A stretch of DNA of 64,000 nt, taken from NCBI RefSeq assembly GCF_030546745.1, contig NZ_JAUOPD010000008.1, positions 62,001 through 126,000 of the forward strand, in the 5' to 3' direction. The number at the start of each line of letters is the position of its first letter. Positions within the stretch are counted from its first letter, which is position 1. Positions 27,416-38,479 of the stretch are shown in pieces. Below the pieces are notes generated by a model. The model was not told where the DNA came from. It ran no database searches and worked only from the letters and a program-made list of their open reading frames with translations. Both the position numbers and the translations under genes were made by a program. This stretch comes from Thalassotalea sp. 1_MG-2023. Its GTDB lineage: Bacteria > Pseudomonadota > Gammaproteobacteria > Enterobacterales > Alteromonadaceae.

Positions 27416-27766
27416 TTATTGAGAGTCTAACCACTTTTCAAATGCTGTAATGGCTAGCTGATTTTCATGTTTCAACGAAGCTAAATACTCACGTTTGTGT
27501 GGCCAGTCATCCGTCGATTTTTCTATCTGTACTAATCGCTGGTGTACAACAGATAAGCCAACACTCCCAGCAGCACCTTTCATTTTATGACATGCTTCTT
27601 GCCAACCTGACTGATTTTCATTGACCGTTGTTTCTGCTATATCATCCAAATAGACTTGAGATTGTTCAATGTATAACGCTAACATCTGCCTCACAACATC
27701 TACACCAAGGTTATCAATATAACCAACAAGCAGTTCAGTATCTAACTGTTTCATATTATTAAACAT
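27416..27766 (-). CDS. Stand-alone Hpt-domain phosphotransfer protein
   Basis: Single-domain histidine phosphotransfer protein of 116 residues. The phospho-acceptor is His60 in EACHKMKGAAGSVGL, the canonical Hpt helix signature, and the whole protein is helical with no membrane segment. It converges on arcA. In Shewanella a stand-alone HptA protein takes the place of the missing ArcB Hpt domain and feeds ArcA; this gene is a candidate for that role by size and position. That is inference; the partner kinase is not identified. Confidence 0.85.
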   Translation of the reverse strand: MFNNMKQLDTELLVGYIDNLGVDVVRQMLALYIEQSQVYLDDIAETTVNENQSGWQEACHKMKGAAGSVGLSVVHQRLVQIEKSTDDWPHKREYLASLKHENQLAITAFEKWLDSQ

Positions 27767-28041
27767 TCATTTTTCTACATACGGTTAATATTCATTGTAA
27801 CAGGCAAATTCATTTTGTCATTAATCTGCTCCAATATTGCTTTGTGGATATATTTTCTGACAGTTGGCCGATATAGCATATACCAGCTTAATATTGCTTT
27901 TACCGATGAATTCATTCAAAATACCCGCCCTTTAAAACTAGGCGTTAGCATTACTAAAAACGCTTAAATGCATTAACCCTGTTATAACTGAAGTTAGGGG
28001 AAGCCTAGCCCTTTATATAACACCCTATTACCGGAGTCTCC

Positions 28042-28965
28042 ATGTCTACCTTAATGCCTGATATTGCAAATCATACTACTGCCCAAACCGAAGGAACACT
28101 AGATTGGGTGGGAATGAGCAATATTGAAATGCCTATTATGTTATCTTCAAAAGATGAGTCTCCTAGAATGGTTTCTGCGTTTGTTGATGCGTTTGTTAAC
28201 TTAAAAGAACCACAAGCAAAAGGCATTCATATGTCTCGTTTATATTTGTTGCTTGATGAGCTCTCCACAAGTAATGAATTAAACTATCAAAGCTTAGTTA
28301 CCCTGCTTGATGGCTTTATCAGTAGCCACCAAGAGCTTAGCGATAATGCTAAAGTGGTTTTTCGCTTCGATTACCATTTAAGAAGAAAGTCGCTCATTAG
28401 CGGCAAACAAGGCTGGAAAGCCTACCCTGTCACAATTACCGGTAGATTAAACCAAGGTAAACTAAGCATAGAACTTCATGTTGATGTACGTTATTCATCA
28501 ACTTGCCCTTGTTCTGCGGCATTAGCTCGCCAGCTGATCCAACGTGCATTTAAAGAGTCATTTAATGAAGAAAGTGTTAATCTTGATGATGTTCATCAGT
28601 GGCTTGGCACAACAGAAGGTATTGTTGCAACACCTCATAGCCAACGTTCAGTAGCTGAAATCAAAGTCAGTCTTAGTGAAAACTTAACTGAATTTCCAAT
28701 TAAAGACATAGTAGATTTAACAGAAGGTGCGTTAAAAACCCCAGTTCAAGCTGCAGTAAAGCGTGAAGATGAACAAGAGTTTGCAAGATTAAACGGTCAA
28801 AACTTAATGTTTTGCGAAGATGCTGCACGTAAATTGCAATTTGCGATGAACCAAGTACCTGCGTTTGAAGACTTCTGGTTAAAGATAAACCATCTTGAAT
28901 CGTTACATGCTCATGATGCCGTGAGTATTACAACGAAAGGCATCGCTGGCGGCTACCAACCTTAG
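28042..28965 (+). CDS. folE2: GTP cyclohydrolase FolE2 (type IB)
   Basis: Cytoplasmic enzyme converting GTP to 7,8-dihydroneopterin triphosphate, the first step to folate and also to queuosine. The 307 residues belong to the FolE2/COG1469 family, not classical FolE. The conserved active-site Cys is in [13 protein letters not shown], and [13 protein letters not shown] is a second family motif. FolE2 can use metals other than zinc. The ATG has CCGGAG upstream. The 275-base gap before it shows no convincing Zur site. A terminator follows, so it is a single-gene unit. Confidence 0.95.
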   Translation: MSTLMPDIANHTTAQTEGTLDWVGMSNIEMPIMLSSKDESPRMVSAFVDAFVNLKEPQAKGIHMSRLYLLLDELSTSNELNYQSLVTLLDGFISSHQELSDNAKVVFRFDYHLRRKSLISGKQGWKAYPVTITGRLNQGKLSIELHVDVRYSSTCPCSAALARQLIQRAFKESFNEESVNLDDVHQWLGTTEGIVATPHSQRSVAEIKVSLSENLTEFPIKDIVDLTEGALKTPVQAAVKREDEQEFARLNGQNLMFCEDAARKLQFAMNQVPAFEDFWLKINHLESLHAHDAVSITTKGIAGGYQP

Positions 28966-28984
28966 TTTTCAGTCATACGTCCTT

Positions 28985-29013
28985 ATAATAGCAGGAACGA
29001 TTCCTGCTATTAT
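28985..29013 (+). terminator. Rho-independent terminator of folE2
   Basis: Thirteen-base perfect stem ATAATAGCAGGAA / TTCCTGCTATTAT with a three-base loop, then a T-rich end, 20 bases after the folE2 stop. Confidence 0.9.
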
Positions 29014-29430
29014 TTCTCTATTTTCCGTAAAGAACACGCACCAATCGCCTAAAATGTATTGCCTTGTAGTCATCATTGCTACTCATTGTTCAGGTAATGT
29101 AACTAAATAGTGCTTTTCTATATGCAATTACTCATTATCTCGTTCGGCTCGCCCAACTTTTTTTAATAGCAATTTTTTATAGGTTAGTTTTTTAATGCTT
29201 AAGGTGAATAATTTTTTGCATAAATTACCTAAAACGTCAACCTTCCGCTAGCCCTTACCCATCATGTAATAAACTTACATTATACAACCACATAACGATC
29301 AAAACCCCTTTAAATGTAAATAATTATCATTAAGATAAAGAGCTTTACCATGTAAAATATATAGTTTTACCCTTTAAATACAACAAGATACAAAAATGTA
29401 AATAAATTACGAGCAAAAACTCTATTTTTA

Positions 29431-29459
29431 TTGACCTTTAACCAGTTTGCGTTTAATGT
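29431..29459 (+). promoter_or_regulatory. Sigma-70 promoter for gltBD
   Basis: TTGACC (29431-29436) and TAATGT (29454-29459) with exactly 17 bases between. The predicted start near 29466 leaves a leader of about 105 bases before the gltB ATG. Confidence 0.6.
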
Positions 29460-29482
29460 TAGGGGTTCCGCTTAGCTCAAAA

Positions 29483-29538
29483 ACCAGAGTAATTATGCAT
29501 TTTTTACATAATTTTATTCTAATTTTAACCACTCTGGT
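29483..29538 (+). promoter_or_regulatory. Two-tier hairpin in the gltB leader
   Basis: Outer stem ACCAGAGT (29483-29490) with ACTCTGGT (29531-29538), and a directly stacked inner stem AATTATG (29491-29497) with CATAATT (29507-29513). The 3' side has a 17-base unpaired bulge. It lies in the predicted leader, 21 bases before the AGGAG ribosome site. Confidence 0.45.
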
Positions 29539-29570
29539 GCCAAGTAGGTATTTTTTTTAGGAGAGAAAAC

Positions 29571-32500
29571 ATGCAGCTTTATGATCCCAACTTTCAAAAA
29601 GACAATTGCGGGTTCGGCTTAATTGCACATCAACATGGTGAAAACAGCCACAAGCTTGTAAAAACCGCAATTTCAGCACTTGATCGTATGCAACACCGTG
29701 GTGGTATAAATGCTGACGGTAAAACAGGCGACGGTTGTGGATTATTAATGAAAAAGCCTGACAGCTTTTTCCGTGCTGTTGCCGAAGAAAATGGCTGGAA
29801 ACTCGGAAGAAAATATGCCGTTGGTATGATTTTTTTAAACCCTGATCCTGTCATCGCAGCGCAAACTAAAGAAATACTTGAGCAAGAACTTGCACAAGAA
29901 ATGCTAACCCTAGTTGGCTGGCGCGTAGTGCCTACTGACAAATCAATTTTAGGTGACATTGCAGTCGGTAATGTACCTACTATTGAACAAATATTTGTCA
30001 ATGCGCCTCCGGGTTGGCGTAATCGCGATTTAGAGCGCCGTTTATATATGGCTCGTCGCCGTGCAGAAAAGCGAATTGAAGACGAGCGATTCTATGTGGC
30101 TAGCTTGTCATGTTTGGTTACCATCTACAAAGGCTTAATGATGCCTGTAGATTTACCTAATTTTTATTTAGATCTTGCTGATATACGCATGCAAACAGCA
30201 ATTTGTGTATTTCATCAGCGTTTTTCAACCAACACATCGCCACAATGGCATTTAGCACAACCTTTCCGTTATTTAGCGCACAATGGTGAAATCAATACCA
30301 TTAAAGGTAACAGACAATGGGCAAGAGCACGTACTTATCGTTTTCAATCTCCACTCTTACCTGACTTACAAAATGCGGCACCATTTGTTAATGCAGCAGG
30401 GTCTGATTCATCATCATTAGATAACATGCTTGAGCTATTTTTAGCCGGCGGTATGGATTTATTCCGTGCTATGCGCTTACTAGTGCCACCTGCATGGCAA
30501 AACAGTCCATTAATGGATGATGATTTAAAAGCATTTTATGAATTTAACTCAATGCACATGGAACCATGGGATGGCCCCGCTGGTATCGTAATGACAAACG
30601 GCCGCCATGTTGCTTGTAACCTTGATAGAAACGGTTTACGACCTGCGCGTTATGTGATTACCCGTGACGGTTTTATCACCCTTGCTTCTGAAGTAGGTAT
30701 TTGGGATTACGGCGAAGATGAAGTAGTAGAAAAAGGCCGTGTAGGGCCAGGTGAAATGCTTGCAGTCGACACCTACACAGGTAAAATTTTCAACTCCAAT
30801 GCTATTGACAACGATTTAAAAGTTCGTCATCCGTACCGTGAATGGTTAGATAAAAATATTAGCCGTTTAGTGCCATTTGAAAAACTGGATGCAGAGCTTA
30901 TTGGTAAGCGAGCATTTAACGATAAAAGTATTGCCCAATATCATAAACTGTTTAATTACAGTTATGAAGAAATTCAACAAGTGGTTAAAACTCTGGCAGA
31001 AAACGGTCAAGAAGCAACAGGTTCAATGGGCGATGACACGCCAATGGCAGTATTATCGAGCCAACCAAGAACCTTATACGATTACTTCCGTCAACAATTT
31101 GCGCAAGTGACTAACCCGCCTATCGATCCATTACGTGAGCGTTACGTGATGTCATTAGGTACGTGTATTGGCCGTGAACATAACGTATTCAATGAAACGA
31201 CTGGTCATGCAGATAGAATCCTTTTTGATACCCCTGTATTAATGTACACAGGCTTAAAGCAATTACGAGAACTTGATCCTGAACATTATCGAAGTGATAC
31301 GTTAAGCCTAAATTACCATGCTTCTGAAGGGTTAGAAGCCGCAATTCTTCGTTTATGTGATGAAGCTGTTGAGCTTGTCCGTAATAAAAACACAGTAATT
31401 TTAATTCTTTCTGATCGCCAAATTGATAAAGGTTCATTGCCTATTCCTGCAGCAATGGCTGTTGGTGCGGTACAAAAACGCTTAGTTGATGAACAATTAC
31501 GTTGCGATTCAAATATTATTGTTGAAACAGCATCAGTCAGAGATTCACACCAATTTGCAGTGTTACTCGGTTTAGGTGCGACCGCTATCTATCCATATCT
31601 TGCTTTTGAAACGGTAGAACAACTTGTCGATCAAGGTCAAATCAATTTATCGGCTCGTGAAGCCGTTGAAAACTACCGTAACGGTATTAATAAAGGTTTG
31701 TTGAAAATACTCTCTAAAATGGGTATTTCTACCATCGCGAGTTATCGCTGTGCTGGTCTTTTCGAAGTGATCGGTTTAAACCAAAATATCATGCAGCTTT
31801 GTTTCCCTGACTTACCAAGCCGTATTCAAGGTGCTGATTTTACCGATATAGAGCAAGATAATATTAATTTAGCTCGCAAAGCTTTCTTAGCCCATCAAAA
31901 AATAAGTCACGGCGGCTTATTAAAATATGTTCACGGTGGTGAGTACCACGCGTACAACCCTGATGTGGTGAAGAATTTACAAGATGCCGTGCAAAGCGGT
32001 GAATACAGCGACTATCGTAAATTTGCTGAGACCGTCAATAATCGTCCGGCTGCCGCTTTACGTGATTTACTTGCGCTTAAATCAGACACTAAACCAATCA
32101 GTATTGATTCGGTAGAAGCAGACACTGAAATGTTTAAACGCTTTGACAGTGCAGCAATGTCTATCGGCGCTTTGAGCCCTGAAGCACATGAAGCTTTGGC
32201 TATTGCGATGAATCGCTTAGGTGGGTTCTCAAATTCTGGTGAAGGCGGCGAAGATGAACGTCGTTTTGGTACAGTGAAAAACTCACGTATCAAGCAAATT
32301 GCATCAGGTCGATTTGGCGTAACACCACACTACCTAGTCAATGCGGATGTATTACAAATTAAAGTAGCGCAAGGTGCTAAACCAGGTGAAGGTGGCCAAT
32401 TACCGGGAGATAAAGTAACGCCACTTATTGCAAAATTACGTTTCTCAGTGCCAGGTGTAACACTTATTTCACCACCTCCGCATCATGATATTTACTCGAT

Positions 32501-34031
32501 AGAAGATTTAGCTCAGCTAATCTTCGACTTAAAACAAGTAAACCCTAAGGCTGTCATTTCTGTCAAGCTCGTATCTGGCCCAGGCGTTGGTACTATCGCT
32601 TCAGGTGTTGCCAAGGCTTATGCCGATTTTATTACTATCTCTGGTTATGATGGTGGTACAGGTGCTAGCCCATTAACCTCGGTTAAGTATGCTGGTTGTC
32701 CTTGGGAACTTGGTTTAGCAGAAGCACATCAGTCACTCGTTTCTAATGGTTTACGCCATAAAGTACGATTACAAGTAGATGGTGGTTTAAAAACAGGCTT
32801 AGACATCGTAAAAGCCGCTATTTTAGGCGCTGAAAGCTTCGGTTTTGGCACAGCTCCTATGGTAACACTAGGTTGTAAATTCTTACGTATTTGTCACTTA
32901 AACAACTGTGCGACAGGTGTTGCAACGCAAGATGATGTATTGCGCGAACAGTTTTTTAAAGGCTTGCCTGATCAAGTGATGAATTATTTCAAATTTGTTG
33001 CTCAAGATGTGCGTGAAATTTTAGCTCAATTAGGTGTTGAAAGCTTGACCGCAATTATTGGTCGAACAGATTTACTTGAACCACTTGCTGGGATTAGTGC
33101 TAAACAACAAAAACTTGATTTATCACCTATCATTGCGCCGGTTGTGCCTAAAGACAATACGGCCGTTCATCAAACAGAGCCAAACAAGCCATTTGATGAA
33201 GGTAAGTTAAATCAAGAAATGTTAGCTGCTACGCGTGATGCTGTAGCACACAGTACAGGTGGAAACTTCCGATTTAGCATTAAAAACGTTGATCGCTCTG
33301 TAGGTGCGGTATTATCGGGTGAAATTGCGAGGCAGCATGGTGATCAAGGTATGGCTGCACAGCCAATCAAAATTCAATTAACTGGTACGGCTGGTCAAAG
33401 TTTTGGTGTCTGGAATGCTGGTGGTCTTGAATTAACCTTAACCGGTGATGCAAACGACTACGTGGGTAAAGGAATGGCTGGTGGTAAACTGACTATCAAA
33501 CCACCCAAAGGTGTTGCCTATAAAAGTCATGAAACGATGATCATGGGTAATACATGTTTATATGGTGCCACCGGTGGCAATCTATATGCGTGCGGCCGTG
33601 CTGGTGAACGTTTCGCTGTGCGTAACTCTGGTTGCCAAGCAGTCGTTGAAGGTACAGGTGATCATACATGTGAATACATGACCGGCGGTATCGTTACTGT
33701 ATTAGGTCAAGTTGGCGTTAATTTTGGCGCAGGTATGACAGGCGGCTTTGCTTATGTACTGGATGAAGCGGATGATCTCGCCATCCGAATGAATAATGAG
33801 TCAATAGAAATGTTAGCTGTTTCTGATTTCAATATTCATATGGAACATTTACGCGGTATTATCAATGAGCATTTCGAAGAAACAGGCAGCTTACGTGCCC
33901 AAGAAATTCTTGCAGACTTTGATAAATTTTCGCCAATGTTTAAATTAATTAAACCAACAGCTACTGACGTAAAAACACTTTTAGGTCATCGTAGCCGTTC
34001 TTCTGCTGAACTTCGCGTTCAAGCACAGTAA
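29571..34031 (+). CDS. gltB: Glutamate synthase (NADPH) large subunit GltB
   Basis: Alpha subunit of GOGAT, which makes two glutamates from glutamine and 2-oxoglutarate. The 1486 residues start with a 12-residue propeptide cut before Cys13 (DNCGFGLIAH), the N-terminal nucleophile of the glutaminase domain (about 13-430). The central and FMN synthase domains follow (about 460-1200), with the 3Fe-4S cysteines in CKFLRICHLNNC and the FMN/substrate segment ISGYDGGTGASPLTS. The GXGXG beta-helix domain ends the protein. The propeptide is shorter than in E. coli. AGGAGAG precedes the ATG. gltD follows after 27 bases. Confidence 0.97.
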   Translation: MQLYDPNFQKDNCGFGLIAHQHGENSHKLVKTAISALDRMQHRGGINADGKTGDGCGLLMKKPDSFFRAVAEENGWKLGRKYAVGMIFLNPDPVIAAQTKEILEQELAQEMLTLVGWRVVPTDKSILGDIAVGNVPTIEQIFVNAPPGWRNRDLERRLYMARRRAEKRIEDERFYVASLSCLVTIYKGLMMPVDLPNFYLDLADIRMQTAICVFHQRFSTNTSPQWHLAQPFRYLAHNGEINTIKGNRQWARARTYRFQSPLLPDLQNAAPFVNAAGSDSSSLDNMLELFLAGGMDLFRAMRLLVPPAWQNSPLMDDDLKAFYEFNSMHMEPWDGPAGIVMTNGRHVACNLDRNGLRPARYVITRDGFITLASEVGIWDYGEDEVVEKGRVGPGEMLAVDTYTGKIFNSNAIDNDLKVRHPYREWLDKNISRLVPFEKLDAELIGKRAFNDKSIAQYHKLFNYSYEEIQQVVKTLAENGQEATGSMGDDTPMAVLSSQPRTLYDYFRQQFAQVTNPPIDPLRERYVMSLGTCIGREHNVFNETTGHADRILFDTPVLMYTGLKQLRELDPEHYRSDTLSLNYHASEGLEAAILRLCDEAVELVRNKNTVILILSDRQIDKGSLPIPAAMAVGAVQKRLVDEQLRCDSNIIVETASVRDSHQFAVLLGLGATAIYPYLAFETVEQLVDQGQINLSAREAVENYRNGINKGLLKILSKMGISTIASYRCAGLFEVIGLNQNIMQLCFPDLPSRIQGADFTDIEQDNINLARKAFLAHQKISHGGLLKYVHGGEYHAYNPDVVKNLQDAVQSGEYSDYRKFAETVNNRPAAALRDLLALKSDTKPISIDSVEADTEMFKRFDSAAMSIGALSPEAHEALAIAMNRLGGFSNSGEGGEDERRFGTVKNSRIKQIASGRFGVTPHYLVNADVLQIKVAQGAKPGEGGQLPGDKVTPLIAKLRFSVPGVTLISPPPHHDIYSIEDLAQLIFDLKQVNPKAVISVKLVSGPGVGTIASGVAKAYADFITISGYDGGTGASPLTSVKYAGCPWELGLAEAHQSLVSNGLRHKVRLQVDGGLKTGLDIVKAAILGAESFGFGTAPMVTLGCKFLRICHLNNCATGVATQDDVLREQFFKGLPDQVMNYFKFVAQDVREILAQLGVESLTAIIGRTDLLEPLAGISAKQQKLDLSPIIAPVVPKDNTAVHQTEPNKPFDEGKLNQEMLAATRDAVAHSTGGNFRFSIKNVDRSVGAVLSGEIARQHGDQGMAAQPIKIQLTGTAGQSFGVWNAGGLELTLTGDANDYVGKGMAGGKLTIKPPKGVAYKSHETMIMGNTCLYGATGGNLYACGRAGERFAVRNSGCQAVVEGTGDHTCEYMTGGIVTVLGQVGVNFGAGMTGGFAYVLDEADDLAIRMNNESIEMLAVSDFNIHMEHLRGIINEHFEETGSLRAQEILADFDKFSPMFKLIKPTATDVKTLLGHRSRSSAELRVQAQ

Positions 34032-35477
<1,446 letters not shown>

Positions 35478-35502
35478 CACAATAGTCAACCTATCTGTAC
35501 AC

Positions 35503-35533
35503 AAAGAGACGCATTTTAGCGTCTCTTTTTTTT
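35503..35533 (+). terminator. Rho-independent terminator of gltBD
   Basis: Ten-base perfect stem AAAGAGACGC / GCGTCTCTTT with a six-base loop and a run of T residues, 26 bases after gltD. Confidence 0.92.
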
Positions 35534-35826
35534 AACAATTTTCACCTTTAGCTAGTCGTTAAGCATTCATCCTCTAAGGTCTGCAACTTTCTCTATTAAA
35601 CGGTTTTATATTTATCTAATACTTTGTTACTGCTAGGTATAATTGAAATGTCGCAAGTTATTTACCTAAACAAAGTTATCGCAACATCGTTTGTCAAAAT
35701 AATGCGGTATAACTCCTTAAAGTGCGGTATCAACGGGCGGAGTTGATCATCCGTCAATTAAATTAAGTATTATTACAAATGAAAAAATCGGGTGTGTTAT
35801 CTGCGTTACGAGAAAAGTGGCTAACA
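35534..35826. other. Intergenic region between gltD and the GGDEF-EAL gene
   Basis: No gene is supported here. The only pattern I see is TGCGGTAT repeated at 35703-35710 and 35723-35730, spaced 20 bases (two helical turns), followed by a GC-richer patch to about 35752. The region lies beyond the 3' ends of both neighbours, so promoters for them are not expected here. Confidence 0.5.
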
Positions 35827-38391
35827 CTAACCTAAATATTGCTCGATAGCCTCTGCTGGCATAGGCTTATGAAAATAATAGCCTTGGCCATACATGCACT
35901 CCATTTGCAGGAGTAGGTTTGCATCAGCGAGGTATTCAATGCCTTCGCCGACAGTCCCCATTTGTAAATTTGTCGCTAAATCTATAATGGTTTTAATAAT
36001 CGCTTGGTGATTGCCTTGTTTATGAATATTATTAATAAATGAGCGATCAATTTTTAACACATCAATAGGAAAACGATGTAAATAACTTAAGCTAGAATAT
36101 CCTGTGCCAAAGTCATCTAGTAGTATTTTTACACCCATTTCTTTTAGCGCTCTCATGTTTTTTAATACCATGTCGCTATTTTCAAGCAGTGCTCTTTCGG
36201 TTAACTCCACCCGTAAATGTTTCGCTTTGATACCAACTTTTGTCAAAATAGCGGCAATGTCCGTTGGTAGTTTAGGATCGAAGAAGTGGTTGCCATATAA
36301 ATTGCAACTAACGTACAGATCATCACGTTTAAAGTTGAGTTGCCATTGTTTTAATTGAAAACATGCTTGTTCCATGATTTGTAAATCTAATGCCAAAATA
36401 AGGTTAGTTTCTTCTGCGAGCGAAATAAATTCGTTCGGCATGACAAAACCTCTTTTCTCACTTTGCCACCTTGCTAATGCTTCAAAGCCAACAATTTTTT
36501 TATCGGATAAACGTACGATCGGCTGAAAATAAGGAAAAAATTCTTTTTTATCAATTCCTTCACGAGCATCTGCCTCTAAAGTCATCGCATTTTGCACTTT
36601 CTTATGCATGCTAGAGTCAAACACTTCATAACGCCCTTTCCCCATATCTTTCGCATGATACATCGCTATGTCAGCATCTCGCAGCATAGTTTCAGCATCT
36701 TGGTACCTTTCGTCGTTAAAAAGTACTCCCATACTAGTGCCAATGAACACTGGTTGGTTTTCAATTAGAAATGGCGTAGAAAGAAACGCAGTAATGCGCT
36801 CAGCAACATCATAAGCTTCTTGCTGCTCGACTAAATCTTCAATTAATATGACAAATTCATCACCACCAAGTCGCGCTACGGTATCTTTGGTTCTGACGAT
36901 ATCTTTTAAGCCTTCAGCAACTTTCTTTAATAACACATCTCCCGCATGGTGACCTAAACTATCATTGACCACTTTAAAGCGATCTAAATCTAAAAATAAA
37001 ATAGCGAATTGCAGCTCTGGCTTTCTCACCCAACAAGCAATGGCGTGATTTAATAAATCTAAAAATACTGCTCTATTTGCCAGCCCTGTTAAGCCATCAT
37101 GGGTTGCAGCATGCTTAAGCTTTTCTTCAATTGCACGGCGCTGTTTAATTTCTTCTTCAAGTTCAACAGTACGCAACTTCACTTGTTGCTCAAGTAGCTC
37201 TTGTGTTTGCCGTTCAAACAATGCCAATTCACGCCGTTTAATGGCGGTAGAAACGTGTTGTGAAACAAAGTTAAGCAGCTCGGCATCATTCTCATTAAAA
37301 ATAATTCCCGATTGATAACTTTGAATAACCATTGCCCCTATGGCTTCTTCCGATTGCATCAAGGGCACGCCAAGCCAAGATTTAGTTTTCGTTTGTGGCT
37401 TTGCTGTTTCACCCTTTTCATACAATTCAAATATTTGCTGCCTATTTAACAGGATGGTGTCTTTTTGTTTAATGACTAATTCAGTTAAACCATTTGAAAA
37501 TTTGCGAGGTGAAAATTTTTCAGCCAGATCTTCAGAGTCTTGCTCTGAGTAATAAACAAATGTAATGGTATTTTTAATACGGTTAAAATTAGCAATATAA
37601 AAATTTTCTGCATTAAGTAGTTGACCGACAATGTTATGCACCATTGCATAGAATTTTTCGATATCAATTGAAGCATCATTGGTTAATTCAGAAATCCGGT
37701 ATAGAGATTCTTGTAATAACTCAGACTTTTCTCGTTCACGTATTTGCTCCATCAACTCATGAGTACGTGCATCTACAGCCTTTTGTAGACGTTCTCTATC
37801 TTGTAGTCGTGTCATAGCAGTAACGATATGCTGTGCGGTAAACGTTAGCATTTCAAGATCGTGCTCTTGATAACGTGTTTCTTCGTTATAGCTTTGTACC
37901 GCCATGACACCAATCACTAAATCATCACAAATTAAAGGCACACCTAGCCAGTCAGTTCCGATGGTGCCCACCGCTGTCAGCAAACCTTGATTTTGCATTT
38001 CATCCATTTTTTCTGGCGTCACTAATAAAGGCTTACCTGTTTCAATAACATAACTTGTCATTGAGCCTATCCATTCTTTATAGTCAACGGGACCAGAAGG
38101 AAAGCTGTCTTTTTCATCGATATCATAAACAAAGTTTAAAGTATTAAACGTTTGATCATACATAACAATGTAAAAATTTGGCGCATTCATAATTGACGCG
38201 ATTGCTTTATGTACTTGCGGGTAAAAGGTATGAAGATCAGCACATTCATGCGAAAGCTGATTGAGGGTAAATAACGCAGTATATCGCCCTTGTAGCGTTC
38301 GGTACTTTTTCAGTAATGACAATGCTTCTTTTGCTAATGCATGATCATTATTTGGTAGTGAATTAGCGTCACTTGATGATTTATTACTCAT
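35827..38391 (-). CDS. Dual GAF, GGDEF and EAL cyclic-di-GMP protein
   Basis: Predicted cytoplasmic cyclic-di-GMP enzyme of 854 residues. Two GAF domains (about 30-195 and 225-395) are each followed by a helical linker. Next come a GGDEF diguanylate cyclase domain with intact RLGGDEF (near residue 508) and an EAL phosphodiesterase domain with intact EALARW (near 637), DDFGTGYSSL and the C-terminal VGEGIEY. Both catalytic signatures are complete, so either activity is possible; which dominates cannot be told from sequence. GAF domains suggest a small-molecule or redox signal. There is no membrane segment. A lipoprotein gene lies 88 bases upstream on the same strand. Confidence 0.93.
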   Translation of the reverse strand: MSNKSSSDANSLPNNDHALAKEALSLLKKYRTLQGRYTALFTLNQLSHECADLHTFYPQVHKAIASIMNAPNFYIVMYDQTFNTLNFVYDIDEKDSFPSGPVDYKEWIGSMTSYVIETGKPLLVTPEKMDEMQNQGLLTAVGTIGTDWLGVPLICDDLVIGVMAVQSYNEETRYQEHDLEMLTFTAQHIVTAMTRLQDRERLQKAVDARTHELMEQIREREKSELLQESLYRISELTNDASIDIEKFYAMVHNIVGQLLNAENFYIANFNRIKNTITFVYYSEQDSEDLAEKFSPRKFSNGLTELVIKQKDTILLNRQQIFELYEKGETAKPQTKTKSWLGVPLMQSEEAIGAMVIQSYQSGIIFNENDAELLNFVSQHVSTAIKRRELALFERQTQELLEQQVKLRTVELEEEIKQRRAIEEKLKHAATHDGLTGLANRAVFLDLLNHAIACWVRKPELQFAILFLDLDRFKVVNDSLGHHAGDVLLKKVAEGLKDIVRTKDTVARLGGDEFVILIEDLVEQQEAYDVAERITAFLSTPFLIENQPVFIGTSMGVLFNDERYQDAETMLRDADIAMYHAKDMGKGRYEVFDSSMHKKVQNAMTLEADAREGIDKKEFFPYFQPIVRLSDKKIVGFEALARWQSEKRGFVMPNEFISLAEETNLILALDLQIMEQACFQLKQWQLNFKRDDLYVSCNLYGNHFFDPKLPTDIAAILTKVGIKAKHLRVELTERALLENSDMVLKNMRALKEMGVKILLDDFGTGYSSLSYLHRFPIDVLKIDRSFINNIHKQGNHQAIIKTIIDLATNLQMGTVGEGIEYLADANLLLQMECMYGQGYYFHKPMPAEAIEQYLG

Positions 38392-38479
38392 ATATCATTA
38401 AATTATCATAACTTTAGCAAAACCTCTAATTGGTATAGCTAGACTTTTGAACAATATTTGTCATGAATATGCTCGCTTT

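Larger units (their letters stand above)
29014..29570. other. Long AT-rich region upstream of gltB
   Basis: No gene is visible in this stretch of about 560 bases. It holds a 12-base direct repeat AAATGTAAATAA (29312-29323 and 29394-29405), a dyad GTAAAA / TTTTAC (29352-29370), a promoter (29431-29459) and a structured leader (29483-29538). Such a long control region fits gltBD, which in known species answers to several global regulators. The part from 29014 to about 29300 shows nothing I can name. Confidence 0.6.

Noticed and set aside
27780-28041. Possible Zur site upstream of folE2
   Set aside because: Only a half-site (TGTTATAAC) is present; no convincing dyad. Zinc control of folE2 remains possible but is not visible.
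29317-29335. Fur-box-like stretch upstream of gltB
   Set aside because: It matches ten of fourteen positions of the 7-1-7 model, but in a region so rich in A and T that such matches are expected, and gltBD is not a typical Fur target.
35778-35834. Eighteen-codon open frame starting MKKSGVLSALREKW
   Set aside because: No ribosome site, and it overlaps the 3' end of the GGDEF-EAL gene; probably chance.
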